A stretch of 64,000 nt of DNA, taken from Galeopsis tetrahit (taxonomy: Eukaryota > Streptophyta > Magnoliopsida > Lamiales > Lamiaceae). Location: contig OY776125.1 of the NCBI GenBank assembly GCA_963675135.1, positions 20,076,565-20,140,564 on the forward strand. The letters run 5' to 3'. The position numbers and the translations under genes are program-made. The notes beneath the pieces were generated by a model. The model searched no databases, was not told the origin of the DNA, and saw only the letters and a list, made by a program, of their open reading frames with translations. Shown here one piece after another: positions 23,901-34,515 of the stretch. How positions within the stretch are numbered: the stretch's first letter is position 1; the number at the start of each line of letters is the position of its first letter.

Positions 23901-24210
23901 GCTTCACGTTGGAGAGAAATCGGCGCGGAAGATTGGTGGAGAGAAATCGGCGCGGGAATAGGGCCGGTGAGGTCGCCGAAAAGTTGGTTGGAGAAGAGGA
24001 TCGAGTAGGGATCGTAAAGAGGAAAGTTTGGAAAGAGTGAAAGAAAAACCTAGGTTGAGTTATATATAAGGATTTATTTTCCGTCGGCATGTTCAAATAC
24101 CGACGGATATTCCATCGGTAATTTTCAAAAAGTAAATACCGACGGATAATCCGTCGGTATTTTTCAAAAAGTAAATACCGACGGATAATCCGTCCGTCGG
24201 TATTTTTTGC

Positions 24211-24678
24211 GATTTTTTTTTTTTTTTTTAAATAATTTAATTTTTTCTATATACTATATACTAGACCTAATAAATTACCAAAACCCTAAACCCTACTATA
24301 TACTAGACCTACTAATTCATTTCTTCCACATATATTAATATATATATTACTTGTGACTTATATTTATAGTAAATTAAATTTTTATAATTTGTACCTAAAT
24401 GATAAATAATTAATTAACTTTTATAAAATGTGGAAGAAAGTTAATTCCGTCAGCATTTTGGCGATTTTTTTTTTTTTTAAATAATTCAATTTTTTCTATA
24501 TACTATATACTAGACCTAATAAATTACCAAAACCCTAAACCCTACTATATACTAGACCTACTAATTCATTTCTTCCACATATATTAATATATATATTGGT
24601 TGTGACTTATATTTATAGTAAATTTAATTTTTATAATTTGTACCTAAATGATAAATAATTAATTAACTTTTATAAAAT
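24211..24678. repeat. About 220-bp direct duplication in the CACTA element
   Basis: Segments 24211-24429 and 24460-24678 are nearly identical (T tract, ACTATATACTAGACCTAATA, then AAACCCTAAACCCTACTATA) with a period of about 249 bases. The second copy ends about 30 bases before the transposase stop codon at 24707, so the duplicated DNA probably contains the transposase 3' untranslated region. High identity implies a recent event. Confidence 0.9.
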
Positions 24679-24706
24679 AAGAAATAAATACATTACATTA
24701 ATTGAA

Positions 24707-27700
24707 TTAATTTTCATCTTCATCGTCTTCATCCTCCTCTTCGTCCTTATCCTCCTCCTCCTCATCATCATCTTCCTCATCCTCCTCCTCATCCTCATCT
24801 TCTTCATTCTCCTCTTCATCCTCATCTTCATTCTCCTCTTCATCCTCTTCTTCATCCCCCTCCTCTTCACCTTCAATTTCGATTAATTGGGGATTTGCAG
24901 CCGTCAAGGGTACAGAAAGATTGAAATCTCCCGTAAAGACTTCAGTTGGAGTCTCTATTTGTTCTGCTTGAAATGGAGATTCATCTTCAGTTTTTTTGTC
25001 CTTTTTAGGGACTTCTACCATTGACCTTGCCTTTACTTTGCAAACAGCGTGCCATTCATAACCACGTGGAGCTCCCGGATATGTGCAGTAGTATACTTGA
25101 GATACTTGATGGGCAAATACAAATGGATCATCCCCAACATACGCCCTTTTCGAACTAACATCAACGAGCTTGTACTCCGGGTGAATTCTTGTTCCTAGAT
25201 GACCTGAATCAAACCAATGACACTTGAACAACACTACAGTCTTTGTTGGATATCCTGGATATTCTACTTCGACGACTTCCCGTAACACCCCAAAGTAATC
25301 ACTTGCATCTGCATTGTAATTCGCACTGCTAACGCAGACGCCACTGTTGGTAGTTGCCTTTGTCGATGCATACCCAGACGTATGAAATCTGTAGCCCTTC
25401 ACAATATAACCGTTGTAAGTCTTTACACGACGTAGTGGTCCCTTGCTGAGATCTCGTAAGAATCGACTGTCTAGAGCGTTATCCCGTCCCTATACGACTC
25501 AATTTAAAATTAATTAAAATAAATATTAATTTATTTACGTAAAACATAATTAATTAAATGGTACTCACATAACGTTCGAACCATCGGGAAAATTCACGTT
25601 GAATACGAGCATCTATATATGCATCTGAGATGTTTGGTTCTGCTCGTCGTAGTTCTTGAGTGTACATCCTAATTCACAACATTCAAAAACTTGGTTAATA
25701 TTAAATGACATAAATGAAGTGGTATTTAAATAGACGATTTATATATGAAATACTTACTCAATGTATGGTTGGACTTCATCACAATTCAATAACACATACG
25801 TTTGTGCTATTTCTGCCTCCGAGTTCGTCTCCCAATATCGCTCAGTGGGTTTTCCTATTGGCCGTCCCTTAGCCTTAGACTTGAATATGGAGAGCATTCC
25901 ATCGACCTCTTCACTGATATCGTCAGCGGATGTACCACCGAAGTTACGTGGAGCACTTCTTAACTTTGTGTTGACGTGGTCTTCAAAGTAATAAGAACAA
26001 AACATGCCAACCTCTTCATTCAAATAAGCATTCACAATCGATGCTTCAACGTTTGCCTTTTGTTTAGCATTGCGTTTCAAGTTGTGGAGATACCTGATAT
26101 ACACACACATATATATATATATATATAACTTATACGAATGCATGTGTAATTGTAATGAAATAAAAAAAGTAAGATTTTACCTTTCAAATGGGTACATCCA
26201 CCTGTATTGCACCGGACCACAAATTCTCGCTTCATACGCTAAGTGAACGGGTAAGTGTTCCATCGAGTTAAAGAAGCTAGGTGGAAAATTTTGTTCCAAC
26301 TTACACAAAATCACTGGAATGTCTTCATCTAAACGAATCATATCATCGATCATGATCGTTGTAGCCGTTAAATCTCTAAAAAATAGACTTAATTCAGTGA
26401 TAGCCCTCCACACATTGAGAGGAAGAAGTTCTCGGAACGCAATCGGTATCAAGCGTTGCATAAATACATGACAATCATGACTCTTCATCCTTGCAACCTT
26501 ACCCGTTGTTGTGTCTACGCATCGACTCAAGTTCGACACGTAGCCGTCCGGAAAGTTCAACTCCTTTATCCACCTACACAATCTTTGTTTTTGTGGCTTA
26601 TCCAGTGTGTAGCTAGCCTTTGGAAATTTACCTGTACGCTCATCATTTTTCAACTCTGGACGGCGACAAAGAGTGTCCAAATCCTCCCGAGACTTTGGAG
26701 TGTCTTTCGTCTTGCCTTCCGTGTTCATGATTGTGTGGAACACATTGTCAAACACATTCTTTTCAATGTGCATCACATCCAAATTGTGTCGTATCAATAG
26801 TGAACTCCAGTATGGTAAGTCCCAAAAAATACTCCTTTTGTTCCAACCACCCTCAATTCCTCTGTTGTGTTCCGCTGCATTTTCCTCAGTACTTTTTTTC
26901 AACCCCGTCCACTGAACCTCATATAACAACCTACGTCCTGTACGGAGAGTAAATTATAAGTGACACTAAAAGCAATAGATAAATATACGTTTAGTACTTG
27001 ATCATTAAATAAATGTATAAAATACCATCTCGTAGTGGAGGTCGATTGTTTGTGACTGCTTTGTTCTTTACGAAGTTCTTCTTATTTCTTCGAAACGGGT
27101 GACCTTGAGGTAAGAACCTACGGTGATTATCGAACCATGAAACTTTTCTACTCACCGGGAGACTGAAAGCTTCAGAATTCTCCATACAATACGGACATGC
27201 TTTCTTTCCGGCCGTACTCCACCCGGACAACATACCATATGCAGGAAAGTCGCTAATGGTCCATAAAAGAGCAGCACGCATCGTGAAGTTCTGCTTTCTA
27301 AAAACATCGTATGTTTGGACTCCATTCTCCCATAAGAAGATCAAGTCTTTTATAAGAGGTTGGAGATAAACATCCAGTTTGTCCTTTGGATTCGTTGGTC
27401 CAGGCACCAATACAGTCAGAAACATTGTTTGAGGTTTCATGCACATCCACGGAGGAAGATTATATGGAGTCAGTATCACCGGCCACAAAGAATACTGCTT
27501 CCCATGCATCCCAAACGGTGCAAAACCATCAGTACACAAACCTAATCTCACATTCCTCGGTTCACAACCAAAATCTGGAAACACGTTGTCAAGATGTTTC
27601 CAGGCCTCTGAGTCTGCCGGATGTCGCATCTCACTCGACTCAGTCGAAGAGGAATCTGTAGCATGCCACGTCATGTGTTGTGCAGTGGCACTTGATTGAT

Positions 27701-28688
27701 ATAATCTCATCAAACGGGGAATGATAGGAAGGTAGTACATCTTCTTATATAGCACTTTCTTCTTTGTCTTCTTCGATTGACCACCAGGTCCCTTTCGACG
27801 TGCCTCTTTGTACCGGGGATGGCCACACAATCTACACATATTCAGACTGCTATCTTCGTCACCCCAATATAACATGCAACCATTCACACAACAATCAATC
27901 TTCTCAACCGGCAAACCAACATTCTTCAACATTTGTTTGCTTTGATGAAACGTCGTAGGCACCTTATTATTTTGAGGACAAATTTCACTGCATAACTGTG
28001 TCACTTGCTCATATGCCCTGTTAGAAAGCTTGTTCTCGGTCTTAATGTTCATGAGTCTTGCATTAAATGACAACTGTGAGTGGGATTCACAACCCGGATA
28101 TAAATCTTCTTCGACTAATTTGAGCATCTCATAAAACCGAAATGCCTAATTCGTCGGCTCCTCTTCCATGTTTGAAAAACCAGCTTCCCTGATCATTGTT
28201 TGATACATATTCGGTTCTTCGTCCCCAAACTGTTGTTCTTCGTCCCCAAACTGTTGTTCTTCGTCCCCAAACTGTTGTTCTTCGTCCCCAAACTGTTGTT
28301 CTTCGTCCCCAAACCGTTGTTCTACCTCGTTACTAGTGCCAACATGATCGAAATTTGCTTCTTGTTGATAGATTCCAACAGTGTAATAGTAAAACACTTC
28401 ATCAAATCTATAAGGCCAACGTGTTTCGCCATGACTAGTCCAATTATAATAATTATCAACGAAACCATTCTTCACAATATGTACTAGGACCTCATCAATC
28501 TCTTTATATTGCTTATTCTGACATTTCTTAGCATTACACGGACACCTAATGCAATTTCCACTCATGTAATGTGGCTGGCTTTTTGCAAATTCAACAAATA
28601 ACACGAGTTCATTATAAAATTCCACATTCACATTTCCTCTAATCATTCTAGGAGTACAATACATCCAACGACGGTCAGGCAAATCCAT
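24707..28688 (-). pseudogene. CACTA transposase TNP2/TNPD, 5 exons, with one in-frame stop
   Basis: Exons are 28688-27026, 26937-26181, 26093-25758, 25668-25569 and 25489-24707, with GT-AG introns and matching phases: 1,213 codons including the terminator. In order: a Transpos_assoc-type N-terminus (MDLPDRRWMYC, CPCNAKKC), a FGDEEQQ repeat (about residues 118-155), the Transposase_21 domain with C-x2-C and catalytic-core motifs (CVNGCMLYW, GLCTDGFAPFG, PYCMENS, RHNLDVMHIEKNV), a DUF4218-like part (KSHDCHVFMQRLIPIAFREL), a DUF4216-like part (VVLFKCHWFDS), and an acidic Glu/Asp tail of about 55 residues. The one defect is TAG at 28148-28146, codon 181, with the frame open on both sides. It starts next to the internal CCGACGG cluster. 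It would cut the element at its termini if restored by readthrough. Confidence 0.92.
28213..28321 (-). repeat. 21-bp coding minisatellite (FGDEEQQ) in the transposase
   Basis: Five tandem 21-bp units reading CAACAGTTTGGGGACGAAGA on the minus strand encode FGDEEQQ repeats. The first unit differs slightly (RFGDEEQ). The array keeps the frame and lies between the two N-terminal domains, where length variation is probably tolerated. Confidence 0.95.
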
Positions 28689-28963
28689 CTGCTAAACATT
28701 TAAGTGGAGCAACACATTACTAACGACTACTCTTATAATAAATTCACACAAAACTTATGATATATATAAACATGTAATTACATTATATTGAATTTTATAT
28801 ATACAGTAAATTAAAAATGGTAGAAAATGTACCGTAATTTGATGTTTCTGAATACCCGAGCATGAGCATAAAAAATTCCGCAGTATAAAGTTTTGGTGTA
28901 AATTTGCAATACGAAAGTGAAGTGGAAAAAAATTAGGCAGTAGTAAGTTTTGGGGAACATTTC

Positions 28964-29180
28964 CCGACGGAAATGCCGACGGACCTATCTTTCCGTCGGC
29001 ATTTTACCCGCCTAAATATCCGTCGGCATTTATCAAATGGTGAATTCCGACGGAAAGTTAATTCCGTCGGCATTTCACCCGCCCAAATTTCCGTCGGCAT
29101 AGATAAATACCGACGGAATATCCGTCAGTATGTACAAAATTGTGAATTCTGACGGAAAATATATTCCGTCGGCATATTTG
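28964..29180. promoter_or_regulatory. Internal CCGACGG cluster between divergent CACTA genes
   Basis: About ten CCGACGG/CCGTCGG motifs with the same spacing style as the element ends lie between the transposase ATG (28688, minus) and the GRF gene ATG (29284, plus). A TATA box for the plus-strand gene follows at 29219. Subterminal repeats of this kind are normally confined to element ends, so an internal copy suggests a shared, TNPA-controlled bidirectional promoter; this is inference. Confidence 0.7.
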
Positions 29181-29218
29181 CGGTTTTTTTTTTTTTTATT
29201 ATTTAATTCAATTTTTTG

Positions 29219-29226
29219 TATATATA
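29219..29226 (+). promoter_or_regulatory. TATA box of the GRF zinc-finger gene
   Basis: TATATATA stands 65 bases before the ATG at 29284, leaving a leader of about 30-35 bases. It directly follows the internal CCGACGG cluster. Confidence 0.65.
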
Positions 29227-29283
29227 GCAACACAAAGCTCACACACACCATATTCGATTTTTTCTATTTTGCAAAGAAATATC

Positions 29284-29667
29284 ATGTCTTCTTCATCTTC
29301 TATTCGATTTCAGCAAGGCCTTGTTTGTTATTGTGGAAAGGCATGTCGTACATATGCTTCTAAACAACCTAGAAGTAAAGGGAGGATATTTCATAATTGT
29401 CCTGACTCCCAAAGTGATGGTGGTGGATGTGGTTTCTTTGTATGGGCTGATACTCTAGAAAAGTGTGTTGTTGACAAGAATCAAGGATCTAATCAAAGTG
29501 ACCAAGAAACTGAAGACATGAAGAAAATGACTCAAGAGATGAAGAAATTGGTTACAGAGATCAAGAATTTGGCTGAAGAAATCAAGGATTTAATCAAAGT
29601 GAACAAAATCATTTTGATTGTGCTAGTTGTCATGGTTGCATCTACCACCTTCAAGTGGTTTGGTTAA
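29284..29667 (+). CDS. GRF-type zinc-finger protein with C-terminal membrane anchor (127 aa), CACTA cargo
   Basis: The ATG at 29284 is the first after the TATA box; the frame is a single exon ending in TAA at 29667. Residues 13-56 form a GRF zinc finger: CYCGKAC (Cys15, Cys17), then GRIFHNC (Cys39) and GGGCGFFVWAD (Cys49). In animals and yeast such fingers bind single-stranded nucleic acid. A Lys/Glu-rich coiled coil follows (about 72-106, with repeats like MKKLVTEIKNLAEEIK). The last 20 residues are hydrophobic (IILIVLVVMVASTTF), as in tail-anchored proteins. It runs opposite to the other CACTA genes. Whether it helps the transposon or is a captured host gene is unknown. The frame is intact, unlike the transposase. 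Confidence 0.8.
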   Translation: MSSSSSIRFQQGLVCYCGKACRTYASKQPRSKGRIFHNCPDSQSDGGGCGFFVWADTLEKCVVDKNQGSNQSDQETEDMKKMTQEMKKLVTEIKNLAEEIKDLIKVNKIILIVLVVMVASTTFKWFG

Positions 29668-29985
29668 ATATATGTATAATGCACTCTATATGAGGCTATT
29701 TTGTACTAAAATTCACTTCCACCTTCAAGTGGTTTAAATCTATCTAGAATGCACTCTAAATGAGATTATTTTGTACTCAATGAAACAAATGAATGCACCC
29801 TATTTTCATCTATACACCAATAAACTACACAAATAAACTGCAATATATAGTTCAACATATATTTCAACATAAAGATAAATATATACATAAAGATAAATAA
29901 GTTCAACAGAAAAGTAAATAAGTTCAACAGAAAATTAAATAAGTTCAACAGAAAAATAAATTAGTTCAACACAAAATTAAATTGT

Positions 29986-31601
29986 TCAACCAGGAAAGTT
30001 GTCAGTATAGTCGTTAAAAAATCGGTCCATATCCTCATTCAAGTTGACCTCGTCACCATCGGTCTGACCTGCATCTTGACCTGCAGCTTGATCTGGAGCT
30101 GGAGCTGGCGGTGCTTGCCCCATCGTCTGTTGATAAATGGCCTCGATCTGCTCAGCAGACATCCCCAACGTCCGACCCGCATTGGCACTCCAGAGGCGGA
30201 AGTAGTTCTCGAACGTTGCCATGACGTTCGGATCCGGGACGGCAGTGGAGGATACGGACGGCTGCGATGCACTCCGGGCCGACCGACCACTTGGTGTCCT
30301 CACGGCGTTGCTCATCCCACCAAGGCCAAGGACCCTTCCCTTGGAGGTCGGGGCAACGTCAAGGTAAAGCTGGTCCACGTCAACAACCGGAGGGGTGCCG
30401 CTGCTTCCGGATTCAGCAGTAGTCGCGGCTTGCGTCTCGGCCTCTTGAATCCTCTGTCGGACGCTCAACTACATAATTAAAAAATTAAAATTAATTTAAT
30501 TATCTATATATATAATGTAATTAATACATAAATTTAATTAAACTTACGTGGAGGTCAGTAGTGCGCCCGTAGGTGGACGCCTGTGTATCGGCATTAAACA
30601 GATGAAGAAGACTCATCCGATCCAAGTGGGTGTGTGGACGTCCAGTCTCCCGCTCCTATTACGTATCAAATAAACATATACAAATTAATTTAGATAACTA
30701 ATATAAAATAATTAACTATAATTATTTAATTTTTAAAAATTAAATAAAACTTACGAGAGCAAGTGATTGCTCGAGGACGGACCGAGCTCCCCCCCGATGC
30801 ACTGCCATCCCGCCTCCAACGTCGGTTCTGCGGTTGGCCCGAGCTTTCTCACACTTCTCTTGGTAAGCCGGGTCCAACCACTTCTCAACCAACGACTCCC
30901 ACAGGTCAACACCATCCTCTACCCCCAGAACAAGATTTTTATCTTCATCACGCCAGGCCGTTCTCCAGTCGTACATCATGTTAGAGTACCGAGTAGAACA
31001 AAGACCGTACCACTTATCGTAAATAGCGTCGTCCGAGTAGATCGCCGTATCCCAACGGGCCTTTTTCTATACAAATATTCAACATATTTATCAAATAATA
31101 TGTATAATTAGTTATTTAATAAACTTTAATTATTGTAATTATATACCTGGAACTCCTCGAAATATTCATCCTTTTTAGATTGTGGCACCATCGACCAAGT
31201 GATACAACCCTTGGAAATTTTACACGTCTTAAAGGATCGTGCGCAGATCCTGGACACCTCATTACCGGGCATCAACCTGTAAAATTATTAACAAATTTAT
31301 AAACTAACACATTATAAATAAATAAATAAATAAAGTTAATCGTTATTGAATACTGTTAAACATTAGAATTATTGACTTACCTTCCTGAAACGATATCAAC
31401 GGGTTGCCTTGGGTCTCGAACAGGATGCTGACGAGAAGAAGATGACGAACCAACCGACATCGTAGTCGGCGGCGGCGGCGACACTGCCACAGGAGGAGGA
31501 GGAGGAGCCGTCACAGGTACTGATTGACCCCGAGCCCTCCTTGCACGTGACCCAGATGGCCAACGTGAACCAGAACCCGGATTCGGTACTTGTTCACTCA
31601 T
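29986..31601 (-). CDS. TNPA-like CACTA-encoded DNA-binding protein (Transposase_24/Ptta type), 5 coding exons, 417 aa
   Basis: Coding exons are 31601-31381, 31276-31147, 31066-30755, 30655-30548 and 30468-29986; phases match and the frame is open for 417 residues. A leader exon ends at the GTACGT donor after 32610, and its splice acceptor lies directly before the ATG at 31601, making MSEQ the first start in the mRNA. The N-terminus is Pro/Ser-rich and basic (SRARRARGQ). The core NEVSRICARSFKTCKISKGC, the KKARWDTAIYSDD region, the YSNMMYDWRTAW segment and the GRTTDLH helix resemble plant Ptta/En/Spm transposase-family proteins. The tail is acidic (DEVNLNEDMDRFFNDYTD). In En/Spm, TNPA binds the subterminal repeats; here CCGACGG would be the target. 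It appears intact. Confidence 0.85.
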
Positions 31602-32733
31602 CTGTTTCAATCAATAAAAAATACATAATTTTACTAATTATCAATTTAATGAACATATTGCTAATTTAAAAATTTTACAAATATAGCATATTCCTAATTT
31701 AATCAATTACTAATTTAATCAACATATTCCTAATTTAAATCAAAACAATATATATATAACCTAATTACAACGTGATACCACCGTCGAACCATCTAATTAA
31801 CTAATAATTTAAACAATTGATTGAAACATGCATCACCTAAATTAAAAATATTTCTAAATTAACATATTCCTAAATTAACAAATCTAAACATAATTAAAAT
31901 AATACTTTTCTAATTGGAGTTTTCTAATTATCAATTTAATGAACATATTCCTAATTTAAATTTTTTACTAATATAACATATTCCTAATTTAATTAATCAA
32001 CATATTCCTAATTTAATCAACAATAACCTAATTTAATTATTATTTTTCTACCTAACTTAATCAATAATAAAAAATTGAACATATATATTCCTAAATTAAC
32101 AAACCTAAAACTAATTAAAATAATAATTTTCTAATTGTGTCAATAATTATCAATTTAATGAACATATTCCTAATTTAAAATTTTTACTAATATACGTATT
32201 CCTAATTTAATCAACATATTCCTAATTACAACGTGATCCAACGGTCGAACCACTATATCTAAACTAATTTAAACAATTGATTGAAACATGCACTAACTAC
32301 ATTAAAAATATTCTATATCAAAATTACACCATTAAATTAAACTAGTAATTAACTATATAACAATTAATTAATGTATACATATAACAATTAAGTAGTAAAT
32401 TAACCTTAAAAAACAACTCTATCAAAATTATTCTTAATCAACAAATTAAATTAACTAACATACGTACTAACATGATCATAATATTTTAACAACTAACTAA
32501 ATCAATATAACATGCAAATCAACATTAAATTATTCATATTTACATATATTCATGCATAAACATATATAAGTATTAAAACTAAGTAATAGAACTAATTAAG
32601 AAAACGTACCGTATCGATGTAATCGGAGAAATTTGCTTCAATAGCCTCTTCCTCGTCTTCGTCTTCCCCACCGAATCCTCGCTCACGCACTCCCCTTTTT
32701 TTTTTTCGCCAAACGCATTCTGATATCAGGCCC

Positions 32734-32742
32734 TTATATAAA
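32734..32742 (-). promoter_or_regulatory. TATA box of the TNPA-like gene
   Basis: TTATATAAA on the minus strand lies 120-130 bases before the leader-exon donor and just inside the right CCGACGG cluster. An ATG at 32718 is too close to the box to be in the transcript. Confidence 0.6.
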
Positions 32743-32756
32743 AAAAAAAAAACAAA

Positions 32757-32886
32757 TGCCGACGGATATTCCGTCGGCATTTCCCTCGCTAACCGCCCTA
32801 TATTAATGGTAACCGTTACCTTTTTGAAAAACGAGGCGGTGCGGATTCAACGTGTCAGATGCCGACGGATAATCCGTCGGCCTTTG
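32757..32886. repeat. Right subterminal CCGACGG cluster of the CACTA element
   Basis: GCCGACGGATATTCCGTCGG at 32758 and CCGACGGATAATCCGTCGG near 32862 are inverted copies of the left-end palindromes. This end has fewer copies than the left. Confidence 0.85.
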
Positions 32887-32944
32887 TCCGTCCCTATAGC
32901 GCGCGTTTTTTGTAGTGTAGTATTTCTTTTAAAGAAATTAGAAT

Positions 32945-34350
32945 TATAAAAATTGTACAAACAAAAATCTCTAACCAAAACTCGCCTCTAAAACAACCAA
33001 CCCCTCTAAAACAAATAGCCTCACCTAAACATTCTATAACAAAACAACCGTCACTAGTCACTACCACTCAACCTTTTCCAAAAAAATCTGGTGTTTCTTT
33101 TGTTGGGAATGACAAGTTCTCAACTTTCATTTCTCCTGATGAGAATTGGGACGAATAAAAGTTGGAAGCTAATATCTTATCTTTTGAGGTAGAGGATGTT
33201 AAGCGCATCCCAATTGGCTGCCTCGAGAAATCTGACTCCAGGTATTGGAAGTGGGAGAAAAAGGGCAAATATACTGTTTGTTCGGGTTACAAAAGAATAG
33301 GGTTGGACACGAGAGAAGGCGATTTTGATTCTAGCCCTTCGAGTTATATGGTGAGGGGCAAACGATGGGGTATTATCTGGGGGTTAAACATGCCACTTGC
33401 ATTGGGCATTGTTCAAACGGAGGCAAACTTGCATGGACGCCATATCCCAATTGATCTGTGTTGTTTCATTTGTAGACACCCAATAACAGATGAAGCTCAT
33501 GCATTAATCTATTGTCCGGTTGTTCGTCATATTTGGAAAGAATGTGGTCTTTGGGATGTTCTTAAAAAGGGGAAATTTTTGGATATGGAGACTGTGTTGT
33601 GGGGGGTGCATTCTCAGACCAATAATCATGAGTTTACGAAGTTTTGCATGCGCTTATGGGCCATTTGGAAATAGCGTTGTTCGATTAAACACTCGTCGTC
33701 TCATGGAGACCAATTATCTAGGACAACGCTTGTTTTTTCGATCTCATGGGTTGATTTACACTTGGCAGATTTTCACGCGACGGCTGCTGCGTTGAAGTCG
33801 CCTAAACCGCAGATAAGTAGGGGGGAGGAAATGCAGAAATTGTGGGATTTTAGTGGATGCAAGTTGATTGTTGATGCTTGCTTCGACGATGAAAAACACT
33901 TCTATAGTGTAGGGTATGGGGTGTTAGATACTAATGATCAGATTATTGCTGTTGGGGGCTGAAGAATTGGGCCGCCTGGGTCTGTATTGGGAGCGGAAGC
34001 ACGAGTAGTAGTCTTGGGTGTGCAATTTGTTCGAAGTCTTCATGTTGGATTAGTGAGGATATTCACAGATTCAATTAATACGGTGTCAACGAGTGTTCTT
34101 CACTCTGATCGGTACTTTGGCCCCGAAGAAGACATAATTGACGAGCTGAGAACTGTTGTACTTGGCAATAGAATTTGTGGAATCCATTACTTGCCCTAGA
34201 CCAAGACGATGATGGCGCACAGGTTGACTAAATATGCTATTGACTCTCCACTTCCTCAAGCTTGGATTGGAGCAAAAATCCCTTCTTGGGTTAGAGAGTT
34301 GGCTCACGAAATCTCGATGCATTAATATATTTGGAGCTCTCTTTCTTGTA
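32945..34350 (+). pseudogene. LINE ORF2 C-terminal fragment (zf-RVT and RNase H), broken
   Basis: From 33100 the frame reads FISPDENWDE then, after a stop, FEVEDVKRIPIG and KWEKKGKYTVCSGY, typical of plant LINE sequence before the zf-RVT domain. CCFICRHPITDEAHALIYCPVVRHIWKEC is the zinc-binding motif, and FTDSINTVSTSV belongs to the RNase H part. The stretch between NMPLA and LGIVQTE is shorter than normal, which suggests a deletion. Stops lie near 33159, 33672, 33960 and 34197. An A-rich end near 34350 may be the tail. No upstream reverse transcriptase remains. Confidence 0.8.
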
Positions 34351-34515
34351 AAATAAAAAATAAAAAAATCATCACCTCGCTCCCACATTTAACTTTTAAT
34401 ATATTGCACATATAAAATATTAATTTCATTGTTTATAAATGGTTTTTTCACATTTGAAACCGAATCCATACTCATATTATATCATTCATCCTTTAATACT
34501 ATTACTCTTATAGAC

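Larger units (their letters stand above)
22919..32917. mobile_element. CACTA (En/Spm) transposon, 9,999 bp, nearly complete
   Basis: The ends are CACTACAAAAAAAGGGCG at the left and, inverted, CACTACAAAAAACGCGCG at the right. They are flanked by the 3-bp duplication TAG (22916-22918 and 32918-32920). Subterminal CCGACGG palindromes lie inside both ends. It carries a TNPA-like gene and a TNP2/TNPD transposase on the minus strand, a GRF zinc-finger gene on the plus strand, and a small candidate near the left end. One in-frame stop in the transposase suggests the copy cannot move by itself, unless read through or helped from elsewhere. Confidence 0.97.

Noticed and set aside
24670..24876. Lys/Met/Arg-rich small protein
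   Set aside because: It is the alternative frame of the Glu/Asp tail of the transposase; low-complexity GA-rich DNA explains it.
27386..27699. Overlapping plus-strand frames within the CACTA transposase
   Set aside because: They lie opposite the well-supported Transposase_21 exon and have no domain features.
32592..32780. Coding first exon of the TNPA-like gene starting at MPTEYPS
   Set aside because: That ATG lies upstream of the TATA box in the CCGACGG repeats, so it would not be in the transcript; the exon is better read as an untranslated leader.
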